Shown: piece by piece, positions 7,613 through 18,783 of the stretch | Layout: each line of letters opens with the position of its first letter | How positions within the stretch are numbered: position 1 is the first letter of the stretch | Source: Croceibacterium_A sp044506885 | Lineage (GTDB): Bacteria > Pseudomonadota > Alphaproteobacteria > Sphingomonadales > Sphingomonadaceae | Reading direction: 5' to 3' | NCBI GenBank assembly: GCA_044506885.1 | Contig: JBIQKC010000014.1 | Coordinates: forward strand, 6,957 to 70,956 | DNA length: 64,000 nucleotides | Program-made: the position numbers and the translations under genes | The notes under the pieces: model-generated | Database searches by the model: none | Seen by the model: the letters and a program-made list of their open reading frames with translations, nothing else | What the model was told of the DNA's origin: nothing

Positions 7613-9286
7613 ATGAGACAGGGCAACGGACATCGCGACTTTCCGGTCCACGCCAACGGCACGGTCGCGGACGCCATCGCCGCGGTGCTGAAGCGCGAGG
7701 GGGTGGAGATCGTCTTCGGCTATCCGCGCAACCAGGTCCTCGAAGCGGCGGCGCGGATCGATATTCGCACAGTGATCGTCCGGCAGGAACGCACCGGGCT
7801 GCACATGGCCGACGCCGTCAGCCGCATGTCCAAGGGCGAGACAATGGGCGTGTTCGTGATGCAGCAAGGGCCGGGCGCGGAAAACGCCATGGGCGGCGTG
7901 GCGCAGGCCTTTGCCGACAGCGTGCCGGTGCTGGTGATGCCGCAGGGCTATGCGCTGAGCCAGATGTACGTGCCCTACAACTTCAATTCGACCCGCAGCA
8001 TGGCGACCTACGCCAAGCATGCGGAGCCGCTGACCAGCCCGGATCAGGTCGTGCCGGTGCTGCGCCGCGCCTTCGCCATGCTGCGCAACGGCCGCCCGCA
8101 GCCGGTGGTGATCGAACTGCCCTACGACGTGCTCGACAAGCCGTACGAGGCCGCGTTCGACTATGCGCCGGGCAAGGTGGCGCTGTCGCAGCCGGGGCAG
8201 GCGGACATCGAAGCGGCGACGGAGCTGCTGGCGGCGGCGGAGAACCCGGCGATCTATGCCGGGCAGGGCGTCCACTGGTCCGAAGCCTATGCCGAACTGC
8301 GCGCGCTGGCCGAGCATCTGGCGATCCCGGTGATGACCAGCCTGCCGGGCAAGAGCGCGTTCGACGAGACGCATCCGCTGGCGCTCGGCTCCGGCGGCAA
8401 CGGCATCAACGGCTGCGTGCGCAAGTGGCTGGACGAATGCGACCTGCTGCTGGGCGTCGGGTGCAGCTTCACCGCCACCGCCTTCGGCCTCGCCATTCCA
8501 CCGGGCAAGCGGGTGATCCACGCGACGCTCGACCCGCTCGACATCGACAAGTCGGTGCCGAGCGAGGTGGCGCTGGTCGGCGATGCGAAGTTGACGCTCG
8601 CGGCGCTGCTGGAGGCGGTGAAGCGGCGCGTTCCGGAACCGCGCGATGCTGCGCCTGTTGCACAGCAAATCGTTGAAACCGAAAGAAAATGGTTGGAGGC
8701 ATGGGAGCCGAAGCGTTCGCAGGAGACGAGCCCGCTGTCACCTTACCGCGTGCTGCGCGATCTCTACGATACGGTGGACGTCGATAACACGATCGTGACC
8801 CACGACGCGGGCAGTCCGCGCGACCAGCTGGTGCCGTTCTGGAAATCGACGACGCCGCACAGCTACATCGGCTGGGGCAAGTCGACCCAGCTCGGCTATG
8901 GCCTCGGCCTGGCGATGGGGGCGAAGCTGGTCCATCCGGACAAGCTGTGCATCAACGTCTGGGGCGATGCCGCGATCGGGTTCACCGGCACCGATCTGGA
9001 GACGGCGGCGCGCGACAATATCCCGATCCTCTCGATCCTGCTCAACAACGAGGCGATGGCGATCGAGCTGCCGATCATGCCGGTGGCGACCGACAAGTAC
9101 CGCGCGACCGACATCACCGGCGACTATGCCGCCTTTGCCCGCGCGCTCGGCTGCCATGGCGAGCGGGTGACCGAAGCGGCTCAGATCGTCGCGGCGCTGA
9201 GGCGCGCCATCGCCGCGACGGAGGCGGGCCAGCCGGCGCTGGTCGAATTCATCACCGAGCAGGAGACGCAGATCTCGCGCGGGTAG
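7613..9286 (+). CDS. Thiamine diphosphate-dependent enzyme, acetolactate synthase/decarboxylase superfamily
   Basis: The 557-residue protein has the three-domain layout of the family: an N-terminal Pyr domain with the cofactor-activating Glu59 in RQERTGLHMADA, a central domain, and a C-terminal PP domain with GDAAIGFTG (from residue 451) and the closing NN at 478-479. Members decarboxylate 2-oxo acids or ligate aldehydes (acetolactate synthase, benzoylformate decarboxylase, benzaldehyde lyase). No paired acetolactate synthase small subunit is adjacent, so a catabolic role is more likely than branched-chain amino acid synthesis. ATG 7613 follows GGGAG; an in-frame GTG at 7601 is the alternative. 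Confidence 0.9.
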   Translation: MRQGNGHRDFPVHANGTVADAIAAVLKREGVEIVFGYPRNQVLEAAARIDIRTVIVRQERTGLHMADAVSRMSKGETMGVFVMQQGPGAENAMGGVAQAFADSVPVLVMPQGYALSQMYVPYNFNSTRSMATYAKHAEPLTSPDQVVPVLRRAFAMLRNGRPQPVVIELPYDVLDKPYEAAFDYAPGKVALSQPGQADIEAATELLAAAENPAIYAGQGVHWSEAYAELRALAEHLAIPVMTSLPGKSAFDETHPLALGSGGNGINGCVRKWLDECDLLLGVGCSFTATAFGLAIPPGKRVIHATLDPLDIDKSVPSEVALVGDAKLTLAALLEAVKRRVPEPRDAAPVAQQIVETERKWLEAWEPKRSQETSPLSPYRVLRDLYDTVDVDNTIVTHDAGSPRDQLVPFWKSTTPHSYIGWGKSTQLGYGLGLAMGAKLVHPDKLCINVWGDAAIGFTGTDLETAARDNIPILSILLNNEAMAIELPIMPVATDKYRATDITGDYAAFARALGCHGERVTEAAQIVAALRRAIAATEAGQPALVEFITEQETQISRG

Positions 9287-9354
9287 CCGGGTCGCTAACC
9301 GCCCCTTAACCACATTGCGCAATACCGGCCCGCTCGACTGGGGACGGATGCGAT

Positions 9355-11712
9355 ATGGACGATCTGCTGGCCGAATTCGTTGCCGAGACGCGCGAGATGC
9401 TCGCCGCGCTCGCCGGCGAGATCGTGGCCTGGGAGGCCGATCCCGCCGACCGCCACCGGCTCGATACGATTTTCCGCTTCGTCCATACGGTGAAGGGCAA
9501 CTGCGGCTTCTTCGACTTTCCCCGGCTGGAGGCGCTGAGCCACGCGGCCGAGGACGCGCTGGCGGACGTGCGCGCGGGACGCCGGACGGCGGATCGCAAG
9601 CTGGTCGACATGGTGCTGGCGACGATCGACCGGATCGGCGCGATGATCGAGGAGATCGAGCGCGGCGAGCCGTTGTCCGAAGCCGGCGACGACGCGCTGA
9701 TCGCGGCGCTTTCGGGATCGGCCGGGGACGCCGAGATCGCGCTGGAGCAGGTGGGAGGAGCGGCGCACGCCGTCTCGCACGCATCCGAGCAGCGCACCAT
9801 CCGCCTGCCGGTGGAACTGATCGACCAGGTGATGAGCGGCGTTTCCGAAATGGTGCTGGCGCGCAACGACATCGCGCGGCGGCTGCAACTGGCGGGTGGC
9901 GATACGGGGTTGGAAGCGCCGTTCTCGCGTCTCTCGGCGCTGATCGCCGAAGTGCGCGACGCGATCACCCGCACGCGGATGCGGCGGATCGAGGGCCTGT
10001 TAACGACCTTCCCGCGCCTGGTGCGCGACCTGTCCGCCGAACTGGGCAAGCAGGTTTTCGTCGAACTGGAGAACGGCGAGGTCGAGCTGGACCGCGAGAT
10101 GATCGAGCTGATCCGCGATCCGCTGCTGCACATCATCCGCAACGCGGTGGACCACGGCATCGAGCCGCCGGCCGATCGCCGCGCGGCGGGCAAGCGCGAA
10201 GCCGGAATGCTGACCATTTCCGCGCGCCAGACCGGCAACACGATCCACATCGGCATCATGGACGACGGCCGCGGGATCGATTGCGACAGGCTGGCCGCGA
10301 AAGCCGTGGCGGCGGGCCTGCGCACCGACGAGCAGATCGCCGCGATGAGCCGCGAGGAGAAGATCGAGCTGATCTTCGAGGCCGGGCTGTCCACCGCCGA
10401 GAGCGTCACCGCGATTTCGGGGCGCGGCGTGGGCATGGACGTGGTGCGGGCCAACATCGAGAAGTTCGGCGGCACGCTGGAGATCGAATCGGTGGCCGGG
10501 GAAGGCACCCGGTTCCTGATCTGCGTTCCCCTGACGCTGAGCATCCTGCCGAGCCTGACGGTTGAGGCCGGGGGCCAGACTTTCGCCATTCCGCGCTCCT
10601 ACGTCGAGGAAATCGTCAGCACGGCGGGCGGCACGCTGGAGTTCGCGCAAGTGGGCGAGCGGCGGTTCGTGACGTTCCGCGAGCGGCGGCTGGCCTGCAT
10701 CCAGCTCGGCGATGCACTGGGGCTGGACGAGGCGGACGAGGGGGCGGCGCTGTTCGTGATCCTGCGGCTGGGCTGGGGCGATCTCTATGCGCTGGCGGTG
10801 GACCGGATCTTCGACCACCAGGAACTGGTCATCAAGCCGCTGGCCCCTGGGATCATGCGCAGCGGCCTGTTCGTCGGCTGCACGCAGATGGACGATGGAA
10901 CGCCCGTGCTGGTGCTCGACGTCGCCGCCATCGGCTATGGCGCGGGGATCCCGCGCGAGCTGCACCGGCCGAGCGGGACGACGGCGGCCACCGGAAAGGC
11001 GGTCCATATGGAGGACGACAGCTTGCGCGTGGTGCTGTTCCGCGCGCTCGACGGCGTCCGCCGGGCGATCGCGATGAGCGCGGTGGAGCAGGTCGAACGC
11101 GTCGAGGCGGCGGCCATCACCAGGCCGGGGGCGAATGCGCAGATCGTGCTGGGCGAGGACATCCTGCCGCTGGCGGGCGTGCCCGACGGAGCGGAGCTGC
11201 CCGCCAGCCTGACCATCCTTCGCCTGGCGTCCGGGAACGAGCGGCTGGCCTATGCCGCGCGCGAAGTGCTCGAGATCGCGAACGTGAACGGCGCGCTCGA
11301 ACCTGTCGAGGGCGAGGCGGCGCTGGCCGGGGTGGCGCTGATAGAGGGCGAACCGGCCGAGCTTGTCGACTGCCATGCCTTGTTCGCGCGCCGCTGCGCC
11401 CATAGCGCGGTCAGCCGCGGGCTGACCTGCCGGCTGGACGGCGAGGACGACTGGATGCGCAATTTCCTCGGACCGATCATCGAGGCCGCCGGATACCGCA
11501 TCGTCGCCGGCAACGAGGAGGCGGACATCGCCTTCGTCGATCGCCCGGCGGCTGCGGCGGCGGAGGACGAGCCGGGCGCCGCCGCGCGCCGGGCGATCCG
11601 CCTGCGCGACAGGCCGGAGGCGGCCGGCGACGCGGGCGACAGCATCTACCGCTACGACCGCGCGGCGCTGATGTCGGCGCTGCTGCGCGCAGGCGAGGAG
11701 TTGGCCGCATGA
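9355..11712 (+). CDS. cheA: Chemotaxis histidine kinase CheA with two CheW domains
   Basis: The 785-residue kinase begins with an HPt domain whose phosphorylated His44 lies in FVHTVKGNCGFF. An ATPase domain follows, with HIIRNAVDHGIE (near 259), DDGRGID (near 303) and ISGRGVGMD. Two CheW-like domains cover about 398-530 and 558-685. The last 100 residues look like a degenerate receiver without a clear acceptor aspartate. There is little room for a P2 domain. It autophosphorylates under receptor control and passes phosphate to CheY and CheB. It overlaps cheW by 4 nt. Confidence 0.95.
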   Translation: MDDLLAEFVAETREMLAALAGEIVAWEADPADRHRLDTIFRFVHTVKGNCGFFDFPRLEALSHAAEDALADVRAGRRTADRKLVDMVLATIDRIGAMIEEIERGEPLSEAGDDALIAALSGSAGDAEIALEQVGGAAHAVSHASEQRTIRLPVELIDQVMSGVSEMVLARNDIARRLQLAGGDTGLEAPFSRLSALIAEVRDAITRTRMRRIEGLLTTFPRLVRDLSAELGKQVFVELENGEVELDREMIELIRDPLLHIIRNAVDHGIEPPADRRAAGKREAGMLTISARQTGNTIHIGIMDDGRGIDCDRLAAKAVAAGLRTDEQIAAMSREEKIELIFEAGLSTAESVTAISGRGVGMDVVRANIEKFGGTLEIESVAGEGTRFLICVPLTLSILPSLTVEAGGQTFAIPRSYVEEIVSTAGGTLEFAQVGERRFVTFRERRLACIQLGDALGLDEADEGAALFVILRLGWGDLYALAVDRIFDHQELVIKPLAPGIMRSGLFVGCTQMDDGTPVLVLDVAAIGYGAGIPRELHRPSGTTAATGKAVHMEDDSLRVVLFRALDGVRRAIAMSAVEQVERVEAAAITRPGANAQIVLGEDILPLAGVPDGAELPASLTILRLASGNERLAYAAREVLEIANVNGALEPVEGEAALAGVALIEGEPAELVDCHALFARRCAHSAVSRGLTCRLDGEDDWMRNFLGPIIEAAGYRIVAGNEEADIAFVDRPAAAAAEDEPGAAARRAIRLRDRPEAAGDAGDSIYRYDRAALMSALLRAGEELAA

Positions 11713-12158
11713 CCGATATGCTGCTGGTGGTGCAACTGGGCGGACGACGGGCGGCGATCCCCGCGGAGCGGGTCAATTCGGTGATCGAGCTGACCGGGCT
11801 TACGCCGGTGCCGCGCGCGCCGGCGCATGTCGCCGGCCTCGCCGCGCTGCGCAGCCGGCCGCTGACGGTGATAGATTGCGGCGCCTCGCTCGAACTGGAG
11901 GAGCGCGGCGAGGACGACCGCACGCGCCGCGCCGTGGTCGTCGAGCACGAAGGCCATCTCTACGGGCTGCTGGTGGACGGCGCGGACGACATCGTCGCCG
12001 CCGCGGCCGAGCCGACGCCGCTGGGGGCGGATCCCGGTCCGGGCTGGAGCCGCATCGCCACCGGGCGCGTGGAATCGGAACACGGCGCGCTGCTGCTGAT
12101 CGACATCGCCGCGCTGATCGACGGGCCGGGCGAACGTCCCGAACGTCAGGCCGCTTAA
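11709..12158 (+). CDS. cheW: CheW-like coupling protein
   Basis: This 149-residue single-domain CheW protein shows LLVVQLGGRRAAIPAERV, the LTPVPRAPAHVAGLAALR stretch and a C-terminal ALLLIDIAALID strand. CheW links CheA to the signalling tip of chemoreceptors at the membrane. The start ATG overlaps the cheA stop (ATGA) and has GAGGAG 8 nt upstream. Its place between cheA and cheY fits one chemosensory operon. Confidence 0.92.
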   Translation: MTDMLLVVQLGGRRAAIPAERVNSVIELTGLTPVPRAPAHVAGLAALRSRPLTVIDCGASLELEERGEDDRTRRAVVVEHEGHLYGLLVDGADDIVAAAAEPTPLGADPGPGWSRIATGRVESEHGALLLIDIAALIDGPGERPERQAA

Positions 12159-12211
12159 GCCAAAAATTACGTTCTCGGAATATTGCAGCCACAAGGATGA
12201 GGACAGGGCTG

Positions 12212-12577
12212 ATGAAACACTGCTTGATCGTGGACGACTCCCGGGTGATCCGGAAAGTCTCCCGACACATCGTGGAGAGCTTCGAGTTCGAAGTCACCGA
12301 GGCCGAAAACGGCCAGGACGCGCTCGACAAGTGTCAGGGCGAAATGCCCGATCTGATCCTGCTGGACTGGAACATGCCGGTCATGAACGGCATCGAATTC
12401 ATTTCCCAGCTGCGCCGGCTGAACGGTGGCGGGGAGCCGAAAGTGGTGTTCTGCACCACCGAAAACGACGTCGCGCATATCCGCGAGGCCATCGAGGCCG
12501 GCGCGGACGAATACGTGATGAAGCCGTTCGATCACGACACCTTGCAGATGAAACTGCAACTCATCGGCGTCGCCTGA
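12212..12577 (+). CDS. cheY: Single-domain response regulator CheY
   Basis: The 121-residue receiver has the acidic pair in LIVDDS (residues 6-10), the phospho-acceptor Asp52 in LLDWNMPVMNG, Thr in FCTTEN and Lys in VMKPF. It has no output domain, so after phosphorylation by CheA it should act by protein contact, at a flagellar motor or another effector. ATG 12212 is chosen because GAGG precedes it by 9 nt; the frame stays open much further upstream. It follows cheW after 53 nt. Confidence 0.93.
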   Translation: MKHCLIVDDSRVIRKVSRHIVESFEFEVTEAENGQDALDKCQGEMPDLILLDWNMPVMNGIEFISQLRRLNGGGEPKVVFCTTENDVAHIREAIEAGADEYVMKPFDHDTLQMKLQLIGVA

Positions 12578-12588
12578 GGCGAAGAGCG

Positions 12589-13680
12589 ATGGGCGCCGCG
12601 CCTGAATTCGCGGTACGGGAACATGCCCGGTTGCGGGCAGCCGATCCCGTGCGCGTGCTGATCGTGGACGATTCGCCCACGGTGCGCGCCGTGCTGTCGC
12701 GCATCGTCGAGGCCGAGGCGGACCTGGCGCTCGCGGCCGTTGCCGGCAATGCCGAAGAAGCGCTGGCGATTCTGGTGCAGGCCGCGCCCGACGTCATCCT
12801 GCTCGACCTGGAAATGCCCGGCATGGGCGGGCTCGATGCGATCCCGCAGCTCATCGAGCTGTCTTCTCCCGCGCGCGTGCTGGTGGTGTCCTCGCTCACC
12901 GTGCGCGGCGCCGAACAGACGCTCGCCGCGCTGTCGTTGGGCGCGGCCGATACGATGGCCAAGCCGCGGCCGGGCAAGTTCGACCAGGAATACCGCGCCA
13001 CGCTGCTGCGCAAGATTCGCCTGCTCGGGCGCGTGGCCAAGCGCTCTCGCGGCGCGCCGGGCAAGCCGCCGCAGGCGACGCTGCGGCCGCTGGGCAAGCA
13101 GCCGCCGCAAGTGCTGGCGATCGGCGCATCGACCGGCGGCATCCATGCGCTGGGGCAGCTGTTCGGCGCGCTCGCGCCGCGCGTGGACATCCCGATCCTG
13201 GTCACCCAGCATCTTCCCGGTTCGTTCATCGAGGCTTTCGTGCGCCAGTTGCGCGCCGCCTCGCGCCGGCATGCCGAAGTGGCGAGCGAGGGTTCGCCGC
13301 TGATTCCGGGCCAGATCCTCGTCGCACCGGGCGATGCCCACCTCGCGCTCGGCGTTCGCGCCTCCGGCCAGGCGGTCGTGCGGCTGGAGGCCGGGGACGC
13401 CGCCAGCGGCTGCCGTCCGTCGGTCGACCCGATGTTCGCCAGTTGCGCCGCGCTCTACGGCAGCCATGCGATGGGCGTGGTGCTGTCGGGCATGGGGCGC
13501 GACGGCGCGGAAGGCGCGGCGAGAATCGTGTCGGCGGGGGGGACGATCATCGCCCAGGACGCCGCCAGTTCGGCGGTGTGGGGCATGCCGGGGGCGGTCG
13601 CGACCGCGGGGCTCGCCTCCGCGCTCCTCCCGCCGGAACAGATCGCGGACCGCATCGCGCTGGCGGTGGGCGCGGCATGA
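12589..13680 (+). CDS. cheB: Receptor methylesterase CheB
   Basis: The 363-residue protein has an N-terminal receiver (DDSPTVR, acceptor Asp73 in LLDLEMPGMGG) and a C-terminal methylesterase with Ser181 in GASTGG, His208 in TQHLPGSF and Asp305 in SGMGRDGAEG. All catalytic and phospho-acceptor residues are therefore in place. It removes methyl groups from receptor glutamates when phosphorylated by CheA, giving adaptation. It starts 11 nt after cheY and overlaps cheR by 4 nt. No CheD gene is nearby. Confidence 0.95.
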   Translation: MGAAPEFAVREHARLRAADPVRVLIVDDSPTVRAVLSRIVEAEADLALAAVAGNAEEALAILVQAAPDVILLDLEMPGMGGLDAIPQLIELSSPARVLVVSSLTVRGAEQTLAALSLGAADTMAKPRPGKFDQEYRATLLRKIRLLGRVAKRSRGAPGKPPQATLRPLGKQPPQVLAIGASTGGIHALGQLFGALAPRVDIPILVTQHLPGSFIEAFVRQLRAASRRHAEVASEGSPLIPGQILVAPGDAHLALGVRASGQAVVRLEAGDAASGCRPSVDPMFASCAALYGSHAMGVVLSGMGRDGAEGAARIVSAGGTIIAQDAASSAVWGMPGAVATAGLASALLPPEQIADRIALAVGAA

Positions 13681-14549
13681 TCGACCAGAGCCAGATCGCG
13701 CTCGGGATCGTCGCCGGGCTGCTCGAAACGCGCACCGGGCAGAAGCTCACCGCCGATCGCGCGTGGCGCGTGGGCACCGCGCTTTCGGGGGTGATGCGCG
13801 CCTACGGAATCGAGACGATGGAAGGGCTCGCGGCGCGGCTCGGCCAGCCGGGGCAGGGCGAGCTGGCGCAGCATGTCGTCGAGGCGCTGCTCAACAACGA
13901 GACCTACTTCTTTCGCGACCGGGCGATGTTCGACCTTCTCGGACGCTCGGTGCTGCCGGCGCTGGCCCAGCGGCGCGGGGACGCACGGCGGCTGACGATC
14001 TGGTCGGTCGGCTGTTCGACCGGGCAGGAAGCCTATTCGCTGGCGATGCTGTTCGCCGAACAGCGCACGCGCTGGCGCGACTGGACGATCGACATCCTGG
14101 GCACCGACGTCGCGCGTTCGGTGGTCGCTGCCGCGCGAGCGGGCAATTTCTCGCAATTCCAGATCCAGCGCGGCCTCGGCGTGGCGCAGATGGTCAGCTT
14201 CTTCCAGGAGGAGCGCACCGGCTGGCGCGCCAGCGACGCGCTGAAGGGCATGGTCCGCTTCGAGGCGCACAACCTGCTCGACACGCCGCCCGATCCGGGC
14301 CGGTTCGACCTGATCCTGTGCCGCAACGTGCTGCTCTATTTCGATCGCCCGACACGCGCCCGCGCGTTCGAGCGGCTGGCGGCGGCGCTGGCGCCCGACG
14401 GACGGATGATGATGGGGGCCGGCGAAACGACCATCGGACAGACCGAACTGCTGGCCCCGGAAAAGGGCGCGACGGGCTTCTATCAGCTCGCCTGCGCAAG
14501 CCCTGTGGCGGCCTGTGCGCCTCGCGCCGGCTACGCCGCATCAAGGTAA
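13677..14549 (+). CDS. cheR: Receptor methyltransferase CheR
   Basis: The 290-residue protein has the CheR N-terminal helical domain, ending in LLNNETYFFRD, and a SAM-binding domain with WSVGCSTGQEAYSLAM and LILCRNVLLYF. It methylates receptor glutamates with SAM, opposing CheB. The start ATG overlaps the cheB stop (ATGA), so the longer open frame upstream is not used. There is no tetratricopeptide extension. Confidence 0.95.
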   Translation: MIDQSQIALGIVAGLLETRTGQKLTADRAWRVGTALSGVMRAYGIETMEGLAARLGQPGQGELAQHVVEALLNNETYFFRDRAMFDLLGRSVLPALAQRRGDARRLTIWSVGCSTGQEAYSLAMLFAEQRTRWRDWTIDILGTDVARSVVAAARAGNFSQFQIQRGLGVAQMVSFFQEERTGWRASDALKGMVRFEAHNLLDTPPDPGRFDLILCRNVLLYFDRPTRARAFERLAAALAPDGRMMMGAGETTIGQTELLAPEKGATGFYQLACASPVAACAPRAGYAASR

Positions 14550-14625
14550 ATCGCGGGTTACCGAAACTTAAGCAGTTGGGCCCTATCCAAGGGCGCGGAA
14601 GGCGATCCGGGGGAGGGATCCCAAG

Positions 14626-16126
14626 TTGTTGCAAACCATCGGTCTCAATCAGGTGCGGCCCGCGGTGCTCGTCTTCGCCCCGGTGGCGGTGCTGACGCTG
14701 ATCTCGGTGAGCGTGCTGGCCATGGTGCTGAAGGACGGACGCCCCGAATATGCGTCGACCGGCACCGTCCTGCTTGTCGGCGGCGTCGCCTATGCGATCG
14801 CCGCGCTGCTGCTGGTCCGGTTCGGCCTGTCCAGCATCGGCAAGCTCGAAGTGCTGAGCCTCACCGACAGCCTTGCGGCGATGGCCAACCGGCGCGCGCT
14901 GCATCTCGATTACTCGCGCGTCCCGCCGGGCGAGGAGAAAGCGCTGGCGCTGCTCGACCTCGACGGGTTCAAGTCGGTCAACGACCAGTACGGCCACTTC
15001 GTCGGCGACCGGCTGATCAAGGAATGCGCGAAGATCCTCGACGAGGTATGCGGCGCCGAGGCGCGCTCGTACCGCCTGGGGGGCGACGAGTTCGCCATCC
15101 TGGTGACCGGGCCGATCGCCGGGAACATCCTCGAAGGCATCTGCCACACGCTGCTCGGGCGCCTGGCGCAGTCTATCGTCATCGACGACCGCAAGCTGAC
15201 CATCGGGGCCAGCGTTGGCCTGTCCCGCAGCGCCAAGCGCGACGAGCTGACCTCGTCCGAGCTGCTGCGCCGCTCGGACATGGCGATGTACGTGTCCAAG
15301 GAAGGCGGGAAGAACCGCTGCACCTGGTTCAGCGACGATTTCGACCGCAACCGCGACGTGACGCAGCAGGTCGAGGCGGAGCTGCGCGAAGCGATCAGGA
15401 ACGAGGAATTCGAGCTGGCCTACCAGCCGCTGGTCGATGCGCAGACCGGGCGCATCGTCGCGGTCGAGGCGCTGCTGCGCTGGTGCAGCAAGGGCAAGAT
15501 GGTCAGCCCCGGCATATTCATCCCGATCGCGGAGAAGTGCGGGCTGATCTATCCGATCGGCCTGTGGGTGCTGCGCACCGCCTGCCGCGACGCGCTGCAC
15601 TGGGACGGGATCAAGCTGTCGATCAACGTGTCGCCGGCGCAGCTGCGCAATCCGGAATTCCCCATCGAACTGGGCCATATCCTGGAGGAAACCGGCTTTC
15701 CGGCATCGCGGCTCGAGCTGGAAGTGACCGAGACCTACCTCGTCACCGACCCGGTGGTGGCCAACCGCAACCTCGACGTGATCCGCAAGTTCGGCGTCGG
15801 CATCGCGCTCGACGATTTCGGCACCGGCTACGCCTCGATCGGGTTCCTGCGCAACTTCCGCTTCGAGAAGCTCAAGATCGACCGCTCGATGGTGGTCGAT
15901 GCGGCCAAGGACAACGGCTCGCTGGCGATGATGGCGTCGAGCATCGCCGTCGCCCGTGCGATGGACATGGCGGTCACCGCCGAAGGGGTGGAAACCGAAG
16001 CGCAGGCCGACCTGGTCCGCACCGCCGGCTGCGACCAGATCCAGGGCTGGTATTACTACAAGGCGATCAGCGCGGGCGAAATCCGCGACCGCCTCGACGA
16101 AAACGCCTGTCTCAACGAGGTCAAAC

Positions 16127-16143
<17 letters not shown>
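14626..16143 (+). CDS. Membrane GGDEF-EAL cyclic-di-GMP enzyme
   Basis: The 505-residue protein has two N-terminal membrane helices (about 13-35 and 46-65) with only a short loop between them. A GGDEF domain (intact GGDEF at 152-156) and an EAL domain (EAL at 281-283, with DDFGTG, KIDRS and EGVETEA) follow. Both motifs are complete, so synthesis and hydrolysis of c-di-GMP are both possible. No RxxD inhibition site precedes GGDEF. The TTG start at 14626 is supported by GGGAGGGA 7 nt upstream. It lies in the che operon and overlaps the receptor gene by 17 nt. Confidence 0.93.
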
Positions 16144-17539
<1,396 letters not shown>

Positions 17540-17623
17540 GCCAATTTTCGGGGATGACGTAGCGGGCGGCAAGTGCCAGACTTTGCTCCAGGGCCAGAAA
17601 GATAACAGGCCAAGGAGAAGGAT

Positions 17624-17998
17624 ATGCGATCTGGACTCGCCTGGGCGGGGGCCCTGGCCCTGTCGCTGGTGGGAGGCGCGGCATCGGCGCACCACAGCTT
17701 TGCGATGTTCGATACGGCCAAAGAGGTCACCGTCAGCGGCACCGTCAAGCAGTTCCAGTGGACCAATCCGCACGCCTACATCCAGCTCGTGGCCCAGGAT
17801 GCGCAAGGGCGCGACGTCGAATGGAGCATGGAGATGGGATCGCCCATGTATCTCTACGCTCGCGGCTGGCGCCCGACATCGCTCAAGGCGGGAATGCGCG
17901 TCACGATCACGATCAATCCGCTGCGCAACGGCAGGCCGGGGGGAGTCGTTCGCGAGGTGACCACGGCCGATGGCCGGTCGATCGGGAAGAACACGTGA
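17624..17998 (+). CDS. DUF6152 family exported protein
   Basis: The 124-residue protein begins with a signal peptide (cleavage likely after ASA, about residue 22) and continues with HHSFAMFDTAKEVTVSGTVK and FQWTNPHAYIQL, the pattern of the DUF6152 family. The mature part is a small beta domain of unknown function, presumably periplasmic. AAGGAGAAGG directly precedes the ATG. Its stop overlaps the start of the next gene, and a third exported protein follows, so the three form an operon. Confidence 0.85.
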   Translation: MRSGLAWAGALALSLVGGAASAHHSFAMFDTAKEVTVSGTVKQFQWTNPHAYIQLVAQDAQGRDVEWSMEMGSPMYLYARGWRPTSLKAGMRVTITINPLRNGRPGGVVREVTTADGRSIGKNT

Positions 17999-18783
17999 GG
18001 GCGCTCGCAGCGGCGATCGCCGCCGTCGGCCTCGCCGTCGCGAACCCCGCTGTAGCGCAGGAGCAGGCGGCGTCCGCGCTGTCGCCCGCCGAGCGCGCCG
18101 AGGCGTTCGCGGCGCTGCCTTACTGGCCGGGCTTCTGGGTCAGCGAGCAATATGCCGACACCACCATCGGCGGCTTCGCCGGCGCGCGTGCAGCGGGCAG
18201 CGCGCCCTTGCAGCGGCTCAACGGCTTCGACGCGCCGTGGAACGAGGAAGGCAAGCGGCGGCAGGCCGAGGCGGCGCAAACGCGGCCTGGACGCAAGGCG
18301 ATGGGCTGGGGCTATCCGATGATGATGGACGCGGCGACCCCGCTCCAGTTCATGATCACGCCCGAGGAGACGATGATCGTCAACGCCTATGGCGAAGTGC
18401 GCCATATCTACACCGACGGCCGGCCGATGCCGCCGGCGGAGGACATGTGGCCGACCGTATGGGGCACTTCTATCGGCCATTGGGAAGGCGAGACGCTGGT
18501 GATCGAAACGGTGCAGGTGCAGATGCCCTATACCTATTTCCACGGCGCGCCGACATTTTCCGAGGAAGCGCGCTATCTCGAACGCATCCATCTCGACGGC
18601 GACCGCCTGGTGGTGGAATTCACGGTCGAGGACCCGCTGACCCTGACCCGGCCCTGGCAGGCGACGATCACGCAGGTCCGCGAGGAGGCCTTCGACCGCA
18701 TGGTGCAGATGGATTTCTCGAACGACCGCACCGGCTCCGAGGATGGAGTGAACACCATCGAGCCGCCGAAGGAGGAGCAATGA
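17995..18783 (+). CDS. Exported protein of unknown function
   Basis: The 262-residue protein has a signal peptide ending near AVAQ (about residue 23). I do not recognise a named domain. The mature part is rich in Trp and Tyr and includes MGWGYPMMMDAATPLQFMI, TVWGTSIGHWEGETLVIET and RYLERIHLDGDRLVVEFTVE, a pattern of antiparallel strands that resembles lipocalin-like proteins. The GTG start overlaps the previous stop (GTGA); starts further upstream would lose the signal peptide. The setting between DUF6152 and an SMP-30 protein suggests a shared periplasmic job. Confidence 0.75.
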   Translation: MRALAAAIAAVGLAVANPAVAQEQAASALSPAERAEAFAALPYWPGFWVSEQYADTTIGGFAGARAAGSAPLQRLNGFDAPWNEEGKRRQAEAAQTRPGRKAMGWGYPMMMDAATPLQFMITPEETMIVNAYGEVRHIYTDGRPMPPAEDMWPTVWGTSIGHWEGETLVIETVQVQMPYTYFHGAPTFSEEARYLERIHLDGDRLVVEFTVEDPLTLTRPWQATITQVREEAFDRMVQMDFSNDRTGSEDGVNTIEPPKEEQ

